Positions 38,833-50,976 of a DNA stretch of 64,000 nucleotides are shown one piece after another. Within the stretch, counting starts at the first letter, position 1. The number at the start of each line of letters is the position of its first letter. The position numbers and the translations under genes are program-made. Below the pieces are notes generated by a model. The model saw only the letters and a program-made list of their open reading frames with translations, was not told the origin of the DNA and did no database searches. This DNA comes from Sphagnum magellanicum (lineage: Eukaryota; Streptophyta; Sphagnopsida; Sphagnales; Sphagnaceae): positions 14,880,001 through 14,944,000 of the forward strand of contig CM038920.1 in the NCBI GenBank assembly GCA_021904315.1. Reading direction: 5' to 3'.

Positions 38833-41800
38833 GTGATGCAACACATGGCAAATTCAATGATAGGAGGTGTATCATATAATAATGTTTGGTATGTGGATTC
38901 TCAAGCTTCAAACCACATGACTAGTCATGGAGAACAATTTAGAAACATAAATGATTTGAAAACACTAGGTTTTGTGGAAATTGGTGATGACACTACACAT
39001 CCCATCACACAAATTGGCAAGGTGCCATTGTCCATGCAAAATGGGCAAACAAAGTATTTGAAAGATGTACTTCATGTTCCAACCATAACAAAAAAATTGG
39101 TTTATGTAGGCCAAATGGTGGAAGAAGGTTTACAAGTGACATTCAACCCAAATGGATGTTTTGTGGAAGACATGAAGAACCAAGACAAATTGATTACAAA
39201 TGGGGAAAGGAATGGATGAATGTTCACTTTGGATGTGAACATGCTTGATGTGAATTCCATGTTATTCACACATGGAAAAGGAGCTGGAGATATTGGAATT
39301 TGGCACAAGCGGGTTGGCCATGTTAATCTCCAACGTGTTAAACTGATGGAGAAACAAAATTTTGTTGGAGGTCTTCCCAAATTTGGAATAGAAGAGGTGA
39401 TGTCAAAAGTTTGTGAAACATGCCAATTGGGGAAGCAAGTTAGGCATCCATTCCCAGCTCAAACAATTCATGTAAGTTCCAAACCTTTGGAAATGATCCA
39501 CTCATATGTGTGGACCACAAAGACAAAATCCATTGAAGGATGCAAGTACTACATGAGTTTCATTGATGACCACACAAGGAAGGTGTGGGTCTACTTCATG
39601 AAACACAAAGATGAAGTGTTTCAACATTTTTTGAATTTCAAAGTAATGGTGGAGAAGGAGAACGGTGTGAGCATCAAGTGCCTAAGGTCCAATGGAGGGG
39701 GAGAATATTTTTCAAATGAATTCAGTGAGTACTTGAAGGAACATGGAATTCAAAGAAAGTATTCATGTAATTATTCCCCACAGCAAAATGGAGTTGCTGA
39801 AAGGAAAAACAGGCACATTGTAGAAATAACACGTGCCATGTTGAATGAGAAGAATTTGCCAAACTACTTTTGGGCTAAAGCAGTAGCAACTACAATATAT
39901 ATCATGAATTGAACACCCACAGCAGTAGTTCATGGCATGACACTTGAAGAAAAATTCACTGGTAAGAAACCCGATGTTTCACACTTCAAGTGTTTGGTTG
40001 CATTGCATATTTGCATGTTCCTGACGAGAAGAGATCAAAACTAGACCCAAAAGCTAAAAAGTGTATCTTCATTAGGTATTCTTTAAAACAAAAAAAATAT
40101 AGATGTTTTAATCCTTCCACTTGGAAGTTGCAAGTGAGTAGAGATGTTGTGTTTGATGAGATGGTTAGCTAGTACTCACCACTGAAGGTAACAAAAGATG
40201 GAGAGGCTAGAAATGGTGATGTTTCATCAAATGTGGAACAAGAATCATAATTAATTAGTGGACCACAAGAGTCTTCAATTAATGGGTCCGGTAACATTCC
40301 ATAGAAAGGAAGATTAAGATCTTCAAACATTGTACATGGTAGTTCTCAAACATCATCTATAAATCTTCATGTAGATGATGAATCAAGTGATTCAGAGAAG
40401 AATGTGGTTGAAGAATTAAGAATCCCTTCAATTACTATTTATGGAGCTCGGATGGCCAAGAAAGTTTTGAAAACACCTGACAACAATAGTGTAATACAAA
40501 GATCCACACAAATAAAGTACCTTGTATAAATACTCACATATGATGGTTTTGTAGCTCATCATTACACGTACATGGTGAGAGTTATATAGGAGGTTGAACC
40601 CACTTGTTTTGAACAAGTGGTTGGAAACCCTAAGTGGGACAATGCCATGGATGAAAAGATGGCGACTTTTGATGCAAATGCTACTTGGGAATTGGTAGCT
40701 TTACAAGAGGACAAGAAAGGAATTGGGTGCAAATGGGTGTACAAAGTCAAACACAATGCAAATGGATCTATGAGTAAATACAAAGCAAGATTGGTTGCCA
40801 AAGGTTATGCCCAAACTTATGGCATAGACTATGAGGAGACCTTTAGTCCAATTGCCAAAATGATAATTGTAAGAACAATCATTACTGTGGCAACAGCAAA
40901 AAGATGGTCTTTACATCAAATGGATGTAAAGAATGTTTTTCTTCATGCAATTTTTTCATTATTATGTGAAAAAGACAAATCATGGGATTATAATCATAAT
41001 CATTTATGTTGATGACTCGATTATCACAGGAGATAATGATGTAGACATTTCTGATTTGAAGAAGCTTTTGAAGCAAAAGTTTGAGATGAAAGATTTGGGA
41101 GAGTTATGTTATTTCCTCGACATTGAGGTAATCCAGTCCCCTAAAAGGATATGGTTACTACAAAGGCAATATGCCTTGAACAAATTATCCGAATATGGGA
41201 TGACGGGTTGCAAACCCATTTCAATTCCATTGGAGCAAAATGTGAAGTTAAGTGCAAATGAAGGCAAACCTTATGGAGGATACTACTATGTACAGACACA
41301 TAGTGGGGAGTTTGATTTACATGACCATCATAAGGCCAAATTTGAATTATGCAGTTGGAGTGGTAAGTCAATTCATGCAAACACCACAAAAGTCACATTT
41401 GGATGCAATGAAGTGAATATTGAAGTACATAAAACAAACTTTGTAATGTGGAATTTTTTATGAAGCCAAAAGCCAATTACAAGTACATGGATACACGAAT
41501 ATTGATTGGGCTGGCAATGTTTCAGATAGAAGATCGACCAATGGTTTCATGTTTTCTTTTGAAAGCGGTGTTGTTAGCTAGAGCAATAAGAAACAACCAA
41601 CATTTGCACAATCAAACACAGAGGCAAAATATAAAAGCGTAGCAATTGCTACATGTGAAATAGTTTAGTTACAAAAACTACTCTCAGATTTGGGACAATT
41701 AGTGGATGTTCCTATTGTGATTTATTGTGATAACATGGGTAGCATATTACTTACTAACAACCCGGTCTATCATGCTAAGACAAAGCACATTGAGGTGTAC

Positions 41801-41941
41801 TACCATTTTATTAGAGAGAAAGTTCTAGCAAAAGAAATTGACCTTATTCATGTCAGTATTGAAGATCAAATTGTTAACATTTTCACAAAGGCTTTAGGTA
41901 CAAACAAGCTAAGGAAGTTTTTAAAATATTTGGTGTACTAG
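38833..41941 (+). pseudogene. Copia pol remnant (protease, integrase, RT, RNase H)
   Basis: Protease: WYVDSQASNHMT, with the catalytic DSG changed to DSQ. Integrase: zinc-binding H...H near 39,300 (WHKRVGHVN) and CETCQLGK, then a core in which HSDVW has become HSYVW and LRSDNGGEY reads LRSNGGGEY, so two of three DDE acids are lost. RT: KWVYKVKHNANG, KARLVAKGYAQ and QMDVKNVFLH, then a deletion of roughly 70 codons and a frame change near 40,940. It resumes at YVDDSIITGDN (YVDD active site kept) and MKDLGELCYFL. RNase H: YCDNMGSILLTNNPVYHAKTK to FTKALG. Stops occur near 39,912 and 40,170 and in the RNase H part. Confidence 0.9.
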
Positions 41942-41957
41942 AGGTGGATTTGAGTTT

Positions 41958-41966
41958 GAAGGGGAA
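41958..41966 (+). other. Copia polypurine tract
   Basis: GAAGGGGAA immediately precedes the 3' LTR, the expected plus-strand priming site. Confidence 0.8.
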
Positions 41967-42279
41967 TGTTGAAAATTCAAGCTCAACTAGTTAGGTTTCA
42001 TTAGTTACTGGAGTAGGAAAATAATTAAGTTACTTTCACAAGGTTGAATTACTTTCTTTATTTATATTAGTTTGGTTATTTGTGGTTTAGTCTTTTAATT
42101 AAATACCTTGGTGTTGATGGTTTGTCTCTCTTTTCTTCATTACATAAGTTTGTGTATTTCATGTGACAAGAACCTTGAGGGATTCTTGATGTTATGTTTC
42201 ATGTTGTGAACATCATGTTATAGTTTCCTTTCAATAAAAATTTATGTTTGCATTTGAATAAATCTCCTATTTGTTAACA
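41967..42279 (+). repeat. 3' LTR of the Copia element
   Basis: 313 bp, starts TGTTGAAAATTC and ends TTGTTAACA. It is followed by ATCTT, matching the sequence before the 5' LTR. Confidence 0.93.
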
Positions 42280-42284
42280 ATCTT

Positions 42285-43530
42285 GTTGTGAAATTTGAAT
42301 TGTTGGAGTACATGTGCTTGTTATTATAAAGATGGTGAATGTGGTGGACACCATCCAATCATTTATGGTTCTAAAAACACAAATGACACTTTTGCTATGG
42401 TTGTATTAGATTTTTAGGCTATGGGGCTTGTTGTCCATTAAAACCTTCAACTTGTGGTTCCTGTTTTAGTAATTTGTTCCATTTAGTGAACAACTAATCT
42501 ATGTTTCTTCTTGAGGTTGTTATTTTGACACAACATATGATGTTAGTGCCTTTGAAACTAAGATTACTCCTTTCATCTACCTTTTCCTCTTGATTTGTAA
42601 AGGCCTTTCCTCTTTTTCTTTTTTAGAGTCTATCGCAATTTATTGACCCATTTCTTGTCTCTTCCTTTTTAACTTCGAGTTTTATTTTGGAGATCTGTTG
42701 TGAGAAGGCCTTTTTATTTTTGCAACATGTCCCCCAACTCTAAAGCATTCACCTATAATGGGGAAGCTTATTGTGCTTCAGTTGGTGCTAATTATGTTGG
42801 CATTATGGTTCAATTTTTGGGAATAAATGTTGCATCAACACCTCAATGACCAATGCAAAATGGCATACATCTTTTTTAGGATCAACCTTGATTGTACCTT
42901 TCAACATCTTGGTATGAGATGTTGTCCACCTAATCCATTCTTTTTGCAATTGTTTAAACATAATATTTGCCCAATCTACATATTTTCCCTTAACAACTAT
43001 CATAATGGATATAAAAAATTTGCTACTAAGTAATGGAATTTGTCCTTTTGATATACTCTATAGATTAGTGCAAGAAAACAAATGTCATAAGGGGCTTTCA
43101 TCTTATTGACATTCCATTCCTCTACATTAACGTAATATAAGTTCCTAGCAAAATAATGCGTTGAAACATAGCTTTTGTAATCTACTTGTTTGCTTGTATC
43201 TAATTTTTCCAACTAGTGTTAGAAATCAACTATGATTAGATGTTTGTCTACATCCATGATCTTTTCCCTTATTATTGCTTGAATCATCTCCCTTATAATC
43301 TAATAGGTATTGAAAAATTCTACTAATAGATAAAATGGTGTGATATTTTCCACTCAATTTCAAATAAACCTACCAACCCGACTTTGGACGCCCATGTTTT
43401 TTTGTCCTTTCCCATTTTCACATAGGTAGTGATTCTCTCCAATTATTGAGTATAAACTTGTTCTATTGGTGTAAAAATCAACTTCTTAGGCTTTGGTGAA
43501 AGAATAAACCTATGCTCACAAGACATTATA
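42285..43530 (-). other. Right flank of Copia target with unrecognised minus-strand coding remnant
   Basis: Two minus-strand open segments, 43,000-43,212 (contains YYVNVEEWNVNKMKAPYDIC) and 42,803-43,003 (contains KYVDWANIMFKQLQKEWIRW), abut and read like one protein with a frame break between them. Aromatic-rich, non-repetitive composition suggests a real ancestral coding region, perhaps a retrotransposon-linked domain. I cannot name it. The rest of the stretch shows nothing clear. Confidence 0.35.
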
Positions 43531-44348
43531 TGACGTGCTCCCAAGTCCCTAGTTAGTCCCAAGTTGGGGCTAGTTACTCAAGTTGCAGAATTGTGGGGGA
43601 TTAGGGGCATGCTCTTAGCTTTCAGCACTAAAAGGGGTAGAGGGGCATGTTGAAGCTCCGGGATGGGACTAGGAAGAGTGATAAGCTATTCACTTATTCG
43701 AACATGCATCGAACCAACCAACAAGTTGGTTAGTTCACATTCTGGAGCACCCTTGGTGCTAGGACAAGCCACGGGTAACTTTGGACTCACTTAACTCACC
43801 ACGGCCCGGACTCGAGGGAAGCCACCACCTTCCCCCATATAGTATACTTTGTGCCTCTCTGCAGCATCCACATCCGAATGGTTTTTTGTCCTGGGACCCC
43901 CAAGGAGAAGTCCCGAAATTGTCCTGGTTTGGACTCTCGGGACTTTGCATGATCATAATTATTTTCTCATACCTCTGATTGGGATGAGGTTTAAAGCAAA
44001 GTTGTAGCTCTCCTCAAGAGCTTTCCAATGGTTTGTCGCACTCCACCTACACGCACTAGGGTCGGGTCAATTCCCAACTTTTAGTGGTCAGGAGTCAAAC
44101 TGGCAGTTTGACTCCCGACCCTTCTTTTTGCCATAACTTGTGCTACAGATGTCTGAATGGTCAATGCGAGGCCATTTTCGACATCTACACTTCAATAACT
44201 TTTCAATGATATAAAGAACACCCCAATGCAAGGTGTTTTGACCCCTGCAATTGAACCCTAAAATTTCGGGAGTCTCAGAGGACTCCCAAGTCCCAACTTT
44301 GGGAGTGTGAGTTTCATCCTCACACTTTCCCAAGGTAGGGTTGCGACA
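43531..44348 (-). repeat. Solo LTR, subfamily B, copy 1
   Basis: 818 bp with TG...CA ends on the minus strand (TGTCGCAACCCTACC to the CA complement of tgacgtgctcccaag). Flanks TTATA (43,526-43,530) and TTGTA (44,349-44,353) form a 5-bp duplication with one mismatch. The palindrome lies at 44,087-44,119. Subfamily B lacks the ~23-bp minisatellite of subfamily A and differs in the outer ~100 bp at each end, but shares the central half. Confidence 0.85.
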
Positions 44349-44353
44349 TTGTA

Positions 44354-46379
44354 CTATTTTTCTTTATTCTATTATCATAATCAGACGAGCTAAAGTTCAA
44401 AAAATTTGGTATAAATTACAACTTGAAAGGAACTACAAATGAAGGTGGTGCTAAGGTTGTTGCTCGTTTTAATTTTTGAAAAAAATGGAGGTTGTTTTCA
44501 TCCTCATAATTTGTTAGCACCACAATCTTTGGCACACCTTTGAGAACTTGAAATCCCCCATTATCACAAAAATCATAACCACTTCTTAGTTTTGTTTCTT
44601 GTTCATGTTGAAGTACACATACTTGTTTCAATCCCCCTTCTTAGATTGATCTAAAAAAGAAGATGGAGAACAGACTTGGAGTGGTTTTGGATTTGCAAAT
44701 CTAGAATGTGAAGCTTGCTGGTCCACCCCCATCTATTGGCCTTTTGTGATCAATGCTTCCTGATGTTGCAATTCCTTTTCTTTCTCACGCATAAAATTTC
44801 TTCATTTTTTCTTTTTCTTTTTCTAAGTTTCTCAACAAAACTCCCATTGCTCATTTTGATGTGTTAAAAATGATGGAAAATGAAAAATATGATAGAAGAT
44901 GACTACTCACAAATGTTGTCATGACACATCGAAGCCACTAACTCTCATGCCCCTTGATTAGTTTTTTTTCCTTCTAGGTTTTCGTGATTTAAAATGTTAC
45001 ACTATTGGTTGCCATCTAGCACTACATCCAAATGAATATCATCCACATGCATTGTCACAAAAAATGCCGCCTTCATCATGGATTTTTCATCAATCTACAC
45101 AATCTATACCATATAGATTGGTTCTTCATTATTGTCCTTGTTTTTGTTATCCACATCAACATCTTTATGTCCTTCCCAATATACTAGTTCAAAATGATAT
45201 GTAGTATCTGCTTCATCATCCAAAAATTGGTATGGTTTCAACTTGTTCACATTAACAAGCATAGGTTTTGGATCAAACTTATCTAAAGTTGCTTGATAAA
45301 TGTTGTTTGGTAAGCAAAATTGTACTCTATGCAGACCAAACCATTTCCTAATAAATTTTTCAAGATGTGTTTTTTATTGTTTTGGAAACTAGGGTATGTG
45401 ATCTCTAAATCTGAACTTTATTTTGAAGATACCTTTGTTGATTCCATAGAACACAATTCTATTATCTTTGTTGACTCCATAGAACACAACCCAATAAATT
45501 TCTATGCTTGCAACTTGTCATTCTAAAGTTTTTCCAACTTGTTAGTAAGCTTGTGAGTACCTTAACAAGATTTGCATCTCTATGGACACTACATGTTAGT
45601 AGAACATATTATGTGAGCATTAGAGGATGCAATCTATACACCAATTGATATGGAGTATACCATGTAGCTACCTTGTAAATTGTTCTATACATGGAAAAAA
45701 TGTAGTAGGTAAATGCTTATCCCAATTTGCATTATTAGATCATTGACTAACTTAATAATGAAATTGACAATGAACTTGTTAGTTGATTTGCTTGCCCATT
45801 TACTTGTGGATAATAGGTGGTGGAACTAACATGCTTTAACAAAAAATGATTAGTCAAATATTTTATATCATTAATAAAAGGGATTCCTTAATTTGTTACT
45901 AGGGTTAGTGGATAGCTAAACCTAGCAAAAATATGTTCATACATAAATTTTGCTATAACAAGATCAGTATTGGTCTTAAGTGCCTTAGCTTCCACCCATT
46001 TGCTAACTTAATCTATGGCTACAAGGATATATTGTTACTTGTGAACTATCCTGCATGTTTACTTGATCTAATAAAATCAAGTCCTCGTTTCATAAATGGT
46101 TTTTTTAGTAATGACCAGTTTAGCCAAACTTTGTGTTATTAAACCTCCATTCATTGGCAAACGTCATAGAATTTGCAATATTCTATAATGTCATGGAACA
46201 ATGTGGACCATTAGTATTTTACATTAAAGATCTCTTTGGCAATGATGTCCGATGTAAAATGGCCACCACTAAAACATTCATGGAGTTCCTATAATATCTT
46301 CTATGGTTATATAATGTCGAAATTTGTTATCCTAGCCCATGTGATACAATGTTCCCTTTTAAAAGGTCCAACTTGTCAA
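44354..46379 (-). pseudogene. Ty3/gypsy integrase remnant
   Basis: Minus-strand reading from 46,379 gives GTLYHMG, GHFTSDIIAKEIF and IIEYCKFYDVCQ (H2C2 finger region), then GLDFIRSS and KWVEAKALKTNTDLVIAKFM. Next come YPLTLVTN with a stop in the LVTDQG motif, HVSSTTYYPQVNGQA (TAYHPQTNGQ motif) and a final VNVNKLKPYQFLDDEA near 45,200. These are the ordered landmarks of a plant Ty3/gypsy integrase. Stops and frame changes are frequent. It belongs with the RNase H and RT pieces at 48,709-49,201 and 50,977-51,589, read in the same direction. Below about 44,990 no motif is visible. Confidence 0.8.
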
Positions 46380-48708
46380 CACTATAATTCATGGTTTTTT
46401 TTATTGGGCTTTTTAGTTTTAAAAAAGCCCAAAAGTGATAGGTGTAAAAAAAACAACCCTATTAATTTGGACATGTCCAATGCAATTGGGTAATCAAATT
46501 GGACCTTGTCATTTTGACTGGTAGAATGACTAACAAAATGACTAACCATTTAACTAGGTCAATTTTATACTTAAATTAACATAATTTTTTGGATTATTAT
46601 TTTAAAAATTAATAGGTAGGTAGGTATTAAATATGTTTAAGTAGGTCAAAAAAAACATTTAGGTAGGTAGGTGTTAGCCTAGCTTAGCCTAGCTTAATTA
46701 ACTTAACATATTTAACCTGACTTAACCTCAGTGAACTACATTAGTTTAGCCTACCTACCCTAGCCTTTTAAACATGCACATAGTTTGTAATTATAAGGTT
46801 TTGAACCCCAAACCTTCACAATGATAAACCAAGTTTTTACCAATGAACTTCATGATGAAAAGTGTTCAATTTTTATCAACTTTTTTATTTCACATGTTTA
46901 TTTCACATCATTAAACCTAATGGTTAAACTTAATGATTTAAAATAATTGTTAAACCTAATCGATAAATTTAATGATTTAAAATAATGGCTAAACCTAGAA
47001 GTTAAACCTAGTGGTTAAACCCAATGATTTAAATTAATGATTAAACCCAGTGGTTAAATTCAATGACTTAAAGTAATAATTAAACCTAGTGGTTAAACTC
47101 AGTGATTTAAAATAATGGCTAAAAGTAATGGATAAACTTAGTGGCTAAATTCAATGACTTGAACTAATGGTTAAACCTAGTGGTTAAACTTAATGACTTA
47201 AAAAAATGGCTAAATTTAATGGTTAAATTCAATGACTTAAACTAATGGTTAAACCTAGTGGTTAAACTCAATGACTTAAAAAAATGACTAAATTTAATGG
47301 CTAAACTCAATGACTTAAAGTAATGGTTAAACTTAGTAGTTAAACTCAATGACTTAAAGTAATGGTTAAACCTATTGATTACATTTAATGATTTAAAGTA
47401 ATAACTAAATTTAGCGGCTAAATTTAATGATTTAAAATAATGGCTAAATTTAGTGCTTAAATTTTATGAATTTAATTAATAACTAAACCTAGTGGTTAAA
47501 CTTAGTGATTTAAAATAATGACTAAACATAATGATTAAACCTAGTGACTAAACTTAATGATTTAAAATAATGACTAAACCTAGTGGTTAAACTTAATGAT
47601 TTAAAGTTATCGCTAAACATAATGGTTAAACCTTGATTAAACTTAATGATTAAATTTAATGGTTAAACTTAGTTAATAAATTTAATGGTTAAATGTATTT
47701 TATGGTTAAATTTTAGCTAAGTCTAATGGTTAAATCTAATAACTAAACATAATGACTAAACCTTGATTAAACGTAATGCCTAAATGTAATGGCTAAATAT
47801 AATTATTAAACCTTGGTTAAACATAACATAGCTAAACTTAGGCTAAATTTAGTTATTAAATCTAATGACTAAACATAATGATAAACCTTGATTAAACTTA
47901 GGCTAAACCTAATGATTAAATGTAATGACTAAACCTAGGTTAAACTTAGTGGGTAACTTTTATGGGTAACTCTAATGGTTAAACATAGTGGCTAATTCTA
48001 GATTATATTTAATGGCCAAATTTAGATTATATCTATAGGTCAAATCTAATGGTTCAACTTAAGCGAAACCTAGTGCCAAATATAATGGTTAAACATAATG
48101 GCAAAATTTAAATTAAACCTAATGGCTAAAATTTGGGTAAACTTCATAGCTAAATCTAGTGGTTACACTTAGTGGCTAAAATTAAGCAAGTAAGTGGGTG
48201 GATAGGTAGATAGACAATATGTAAGTAGGTGGGTAGGTAAGTAGGTAGGTTAGACAAAGGTGAAAAACGTAAGTAGGTATCTAAATACGTGGGTGAAAAT
48301 ATATAAAAAGATAAGTAGGTAGGTAGGTAAATAATAGGTAGGCGAGTGGGTGGGTAATAAATAAGTAACTAACTAACCAAGTAAATAGATGGTCATTTTT
48401 ACTAAAAATCATTGGCCATTTTGACTAAATGTTCAACTTGACTAACTACCAATGGTCATTTTAATTAAAGATCAATGGCCATCTTGATTAATTATTTGGT
48501 TTGACTAAACACAATTGGTCATTTTGATTAAGGTTGTATAAATGAACTATGTGTATCTAATCAAATGAACCATTATAATCAAATTGATCAATCAATAAAT
48601 ACATGTGTCATTCAAGCCTTTGCCTTTAATCAAAATTTACATGTCCATTAGTCAAAATGATAAATTTATCAATTTGAACCTCTTAAAAAATCATGATTTG
48701 TAATAGTG
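46380..48708. mobile_element. Candidate non-autonomous CACTA element with layered tandem repeats
   Basis: The block interrupts the gypsy remnant between RNase H and integrase. It starts CACTATAATTCATGGTTTTTT; the complement of its end starts CACTATTACAAATCATGATTTTTT. This allows about 13/15 pairing after a 3-base gap. Inside, layers are roughly mirrored: gtcattttgact/aatgactaac motifs, then taggtaggtagg runs, then a ~1.3-kb core of about 20-bp degenerate units (aatggttaaacctagtgg...), then gtaggtaggt again and ttgactaa motifs again. Terminal CACTA and repeated subterminal motifs fit a CACTA derivative, but the 3-bp flanks (CAA, CGT) do not match, so the boundaries are provisional. No coding capacity. 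Confidence 0.45.
46900..48170 (+). repeat. Degenerate minisatellite core (ttaaacctaatgg)n
   Basis: Dozens of ~20-bp units such as 'aatggttaaacctagtggttaaactcaatgacttaaa' with frequent substitutions, often alternating in pairs of about 40 bp. Stop codons occur in all frames. Similar 'ggctaaattaaattaggctaaa' units occur in the CACTA element at 60,039-62,293. Confidence 0.85.
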
Positions 48709-49201
48709 CGTGTTTTGATATGTTTTTGAATGTTGATTATAATTTTTTTTTTAATTCCTGTGGAATTCTAAGCAAATGTCTTCGAATCCCTAACCTTTTC
48801 TAACCATACTAGTTGTAACTAAAACAATCCTATGTATATGGTTTGATAAGTACCGCTATTGGTTTTGTTGTATTTGGAAGCCTAGATAACACATCTACCA
48901 CTATGTCTATACGTTTTGGTTTGTATACTACAATGAATTCATAATCTAGAAATAGAAATAACCATATAGTAATATAACCTAAAACCTATGGTTTGTTCAC
49001 TAGATAGATTAAAGCCATATGATCATCATAAAACAAACTTATTATTGAATAGGTAATGTTTGAACTCATGAAGTGCAAATATCCATTACTAAGCTTCATG
49101 CTCTATGGTATTATAATTATTCTCTTCATTATTCAAGAGTCTAGAAGCGTAAATAATAGGTTAATCATGTTTCCTTATGGCTAGCATAACTGAAATGGAT
49201 G
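48709..49201 (-). pseudogene. Ty3/gypsy RNase H remnant
   Basis: On the minus strand from 49,201: SVMLAIRKH, YASRLLNNEENNYNTIEHEA, IFALHEFKHYLFNNKFVL (family: FALEKFRSYLLGSKFIVYTDH), HMALIYLVNK pattern in a shifted frame, YEFIVVYKPKRIDIVVDVLSR to about 48,880. The order is that of plant Ty3 RNase H followed by the 'ADALSRL' tail. Stops replace several tryptophans. The upstream end is cut at 49,201 by the solo LTR complex (target GGATG). Confidence 0.8.
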
Positions 49202-50971
49202 TGACACACTCCGAACTCCTTGAAGGACTTATGTCGCAACCCCACTTTGAGGGAGTTGTGAGGTTGCCACTCACACTCCCAAAAATGGGACTTGGGAGTC
49301 CTTTGGGACTCCCACAAACTCAGAGCGTGATTGCAAGGGTCAAAACACCTCGCATTGGGGCGTTCTTGGTACCTTGGAAAGGTCTTGAAATGTAGATGTC
49401 CAAAATGGCCTCGCATGAGCCATTTGGACATCTGCAACACAAGTTATGGTCGAAAGAAAGATCGGGAGTCAAATTGGCAATTTGACTCCCGACCACTAAA
49501 AGTTGGGAATCGACCCAATCCCGGTGCATGCAAGTGAAGTGCGACACACCGTTGAAAAGCTCTCGAGGAGAGCTACAACATTATTTCAGACCTCGTCCCA
49601 ATCCAAGCTCAGGGCGAAGAGTTATGAACGTCCAAAGTCTTGGGATTCTAAACCGAGATAGTTTCGAGACTCCACTTTGGGAGTCCCGGGAAAAAGAGCC
49701 ATTTGGATGCAAGTCCCGTGGAGAGCCGCAGAGAATACTATATGGGGGAAGGTGGTGGCTTCCCCTGAATCCGGGCCGTGGTGAGTCAAGTGAGTCCAAG
49801 TTGCCCGTGGCTTGTCCCAACACCAAAAAGGTGCAGAATGAGTTCTAACCCATTTGTGGGTTGCATTTGGATGCAAGACCGATCACTAAGTAATCTTGTC
49901 CCTCTTCCTAGTCTATCCTAGAGCTTTCAGCACGCCCCTCTCACCCCCTTTAGTGCTGGAAGCTAGGAGCAGCTCCAAGTCCCAAACTATTTCCGCAATT
50001 TGACATAGTTGGATCCCTTTTGGGTCTAACAAGGGACTTGGGAGTGCGTCAACTTAAATGTGAATCCAAGTAAAACATAGCAAAAGAAGAAGGAGTCAAG
50101 GCATGCTCCTTAGCTCAAAACACTTTGAGGGATAGAGGGGCATGTTGGAGTTCTGGGATGGGACTAGGACGAGTTAACAAGCTTCACACACTCACACGGG
50201 CCTGCACACAACCCACACAAAGTGGTTAGTGCATAATTGAAGCACCTTTGGTGCTAGAACGAACCACGAGCAACACGGACACACCAGACTCACCACAGCC
50301 CAGACTTGGGGGAAGCCGCCACCTTCCCCTTTATAGTATACTCTATGGCTGGCCACGAAGGCTACATCCAAATGGTTTTTCTCTCCCGGGACTCTCGAAT
50401 GGGAGTCCCGAAATCGCGCTGGTTGGGACTTTTGCAACTTTGGAGCCCCATAACTTTGCAAGAAGACCTTAGATCGCAATGTGGTCTAAATCAAAGTTGT
50501 AGCTCTCGTCAAGAGCTTTCCAACGATATGTTGCATGCCCCCTGCAGCCAAGTAAATCGGGTCGATTCTTAACTTTTTGTGGTCGGGAGTCAAATTGGCA
50601 TAACTTGTGTTTTAGATGTCCAAATGAGCAATACAAGCCCATTTTAGACATTTAAGTTCCAAGACCTTTCCAATGATATAAAAAATGCCACAAGCCATTG
50701 AGTTTTGACCCTTGAAATTGTTCTTTGAAGTTTCGGGAGTCCACCGGGACTCCATCTCCCAAAGTGAGAGTTGTTTTGGGAGTGTGAGGGTTCACTCCCT
50801 CATACTCCTTCACACTTTTCAACATTCCCGGGAATGTGTGATGTGATTCCTGAGCTTCTTCTTGCCTTGACTCCCGAGCTTCCTCTTGCCTTAACTCCCA
50901 AGCTTCCTCTTGCTTTAACTCCCTTGTAAGCCCTTTGCCTTGGTCGCGAGCCCAAGGCTAGGGTTGCGACA
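49202..50971 (-). repeat. Solo LTR, subfamily A, copy 3, split by a nested LTR
   Basis: Outer segments 49,202-49,231 and 50,052-50,971 form one subfamily A LTR of about 945 bp once the inner LTR and one ACTTA are removed. Flanks GGATG at 49,197-49,201 and 50,972-50,976 match exactly. They lie between the RNase H and RT coding parts of the old gypsy element. The central palindrome is half deleted here: the first arm remains at about 50,581 and the second arm plus about 25 bases are gone. The minisatellite (about 50,845-50,925) has about four units. Confidence 0.9.
49232..50051 (+). repeat. Solo LTR, subfamily B, copy 2, nested
   Basis: 820 bp, TGTCGCAACCCCACTTTGAG...GGGAGTGCGTCA. It is flanked by exact ACTTA repeats at 49,227-49,231 and 50,052-50,056. 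It lies in the opposite orientation to its host LTR and interrupts it 30 bases from the end. Palindrome at 49,461-49,493. The several ORFs of both strands inside are spurious. Confidence 0.92.
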
Positions 50972-50976
50972 GGATG

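Larger units (their letters stand above)
36328..42279 (+). mobile_element. Ty1/Copia LTR retrotransposon, complete ends, inactive
   Basis: A 5,952-bp element bounded by direct repeats ATCTT at 36,323-36,327 and 42,280-42,284. LTRs are 36,328-36,639 and 41,967-42,279, both TGTTGA...TTAACA. The domain order gag, protease, integrase, reverse transcriptase, RNase H places it in Copia. By eye the LTRs differ at about 25 of 313 positions (~8%), mostly transitions, so insertion is not recent. Multiple stops, frameshifts, a deletion in reverse transcriptase and changed catalytic residues show it cannot move by itself. Apart from point changes and that deletion it is not interrupted by other elements. 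Confidence 0.95.

Noticed and set aside
46900..48170. Possible CRISPR-like or centromeric satellite array
   Set aside because: Units are degenerate, without spacer structure; the host is a plant and the unit is far shorter than typical centromeric satellites.
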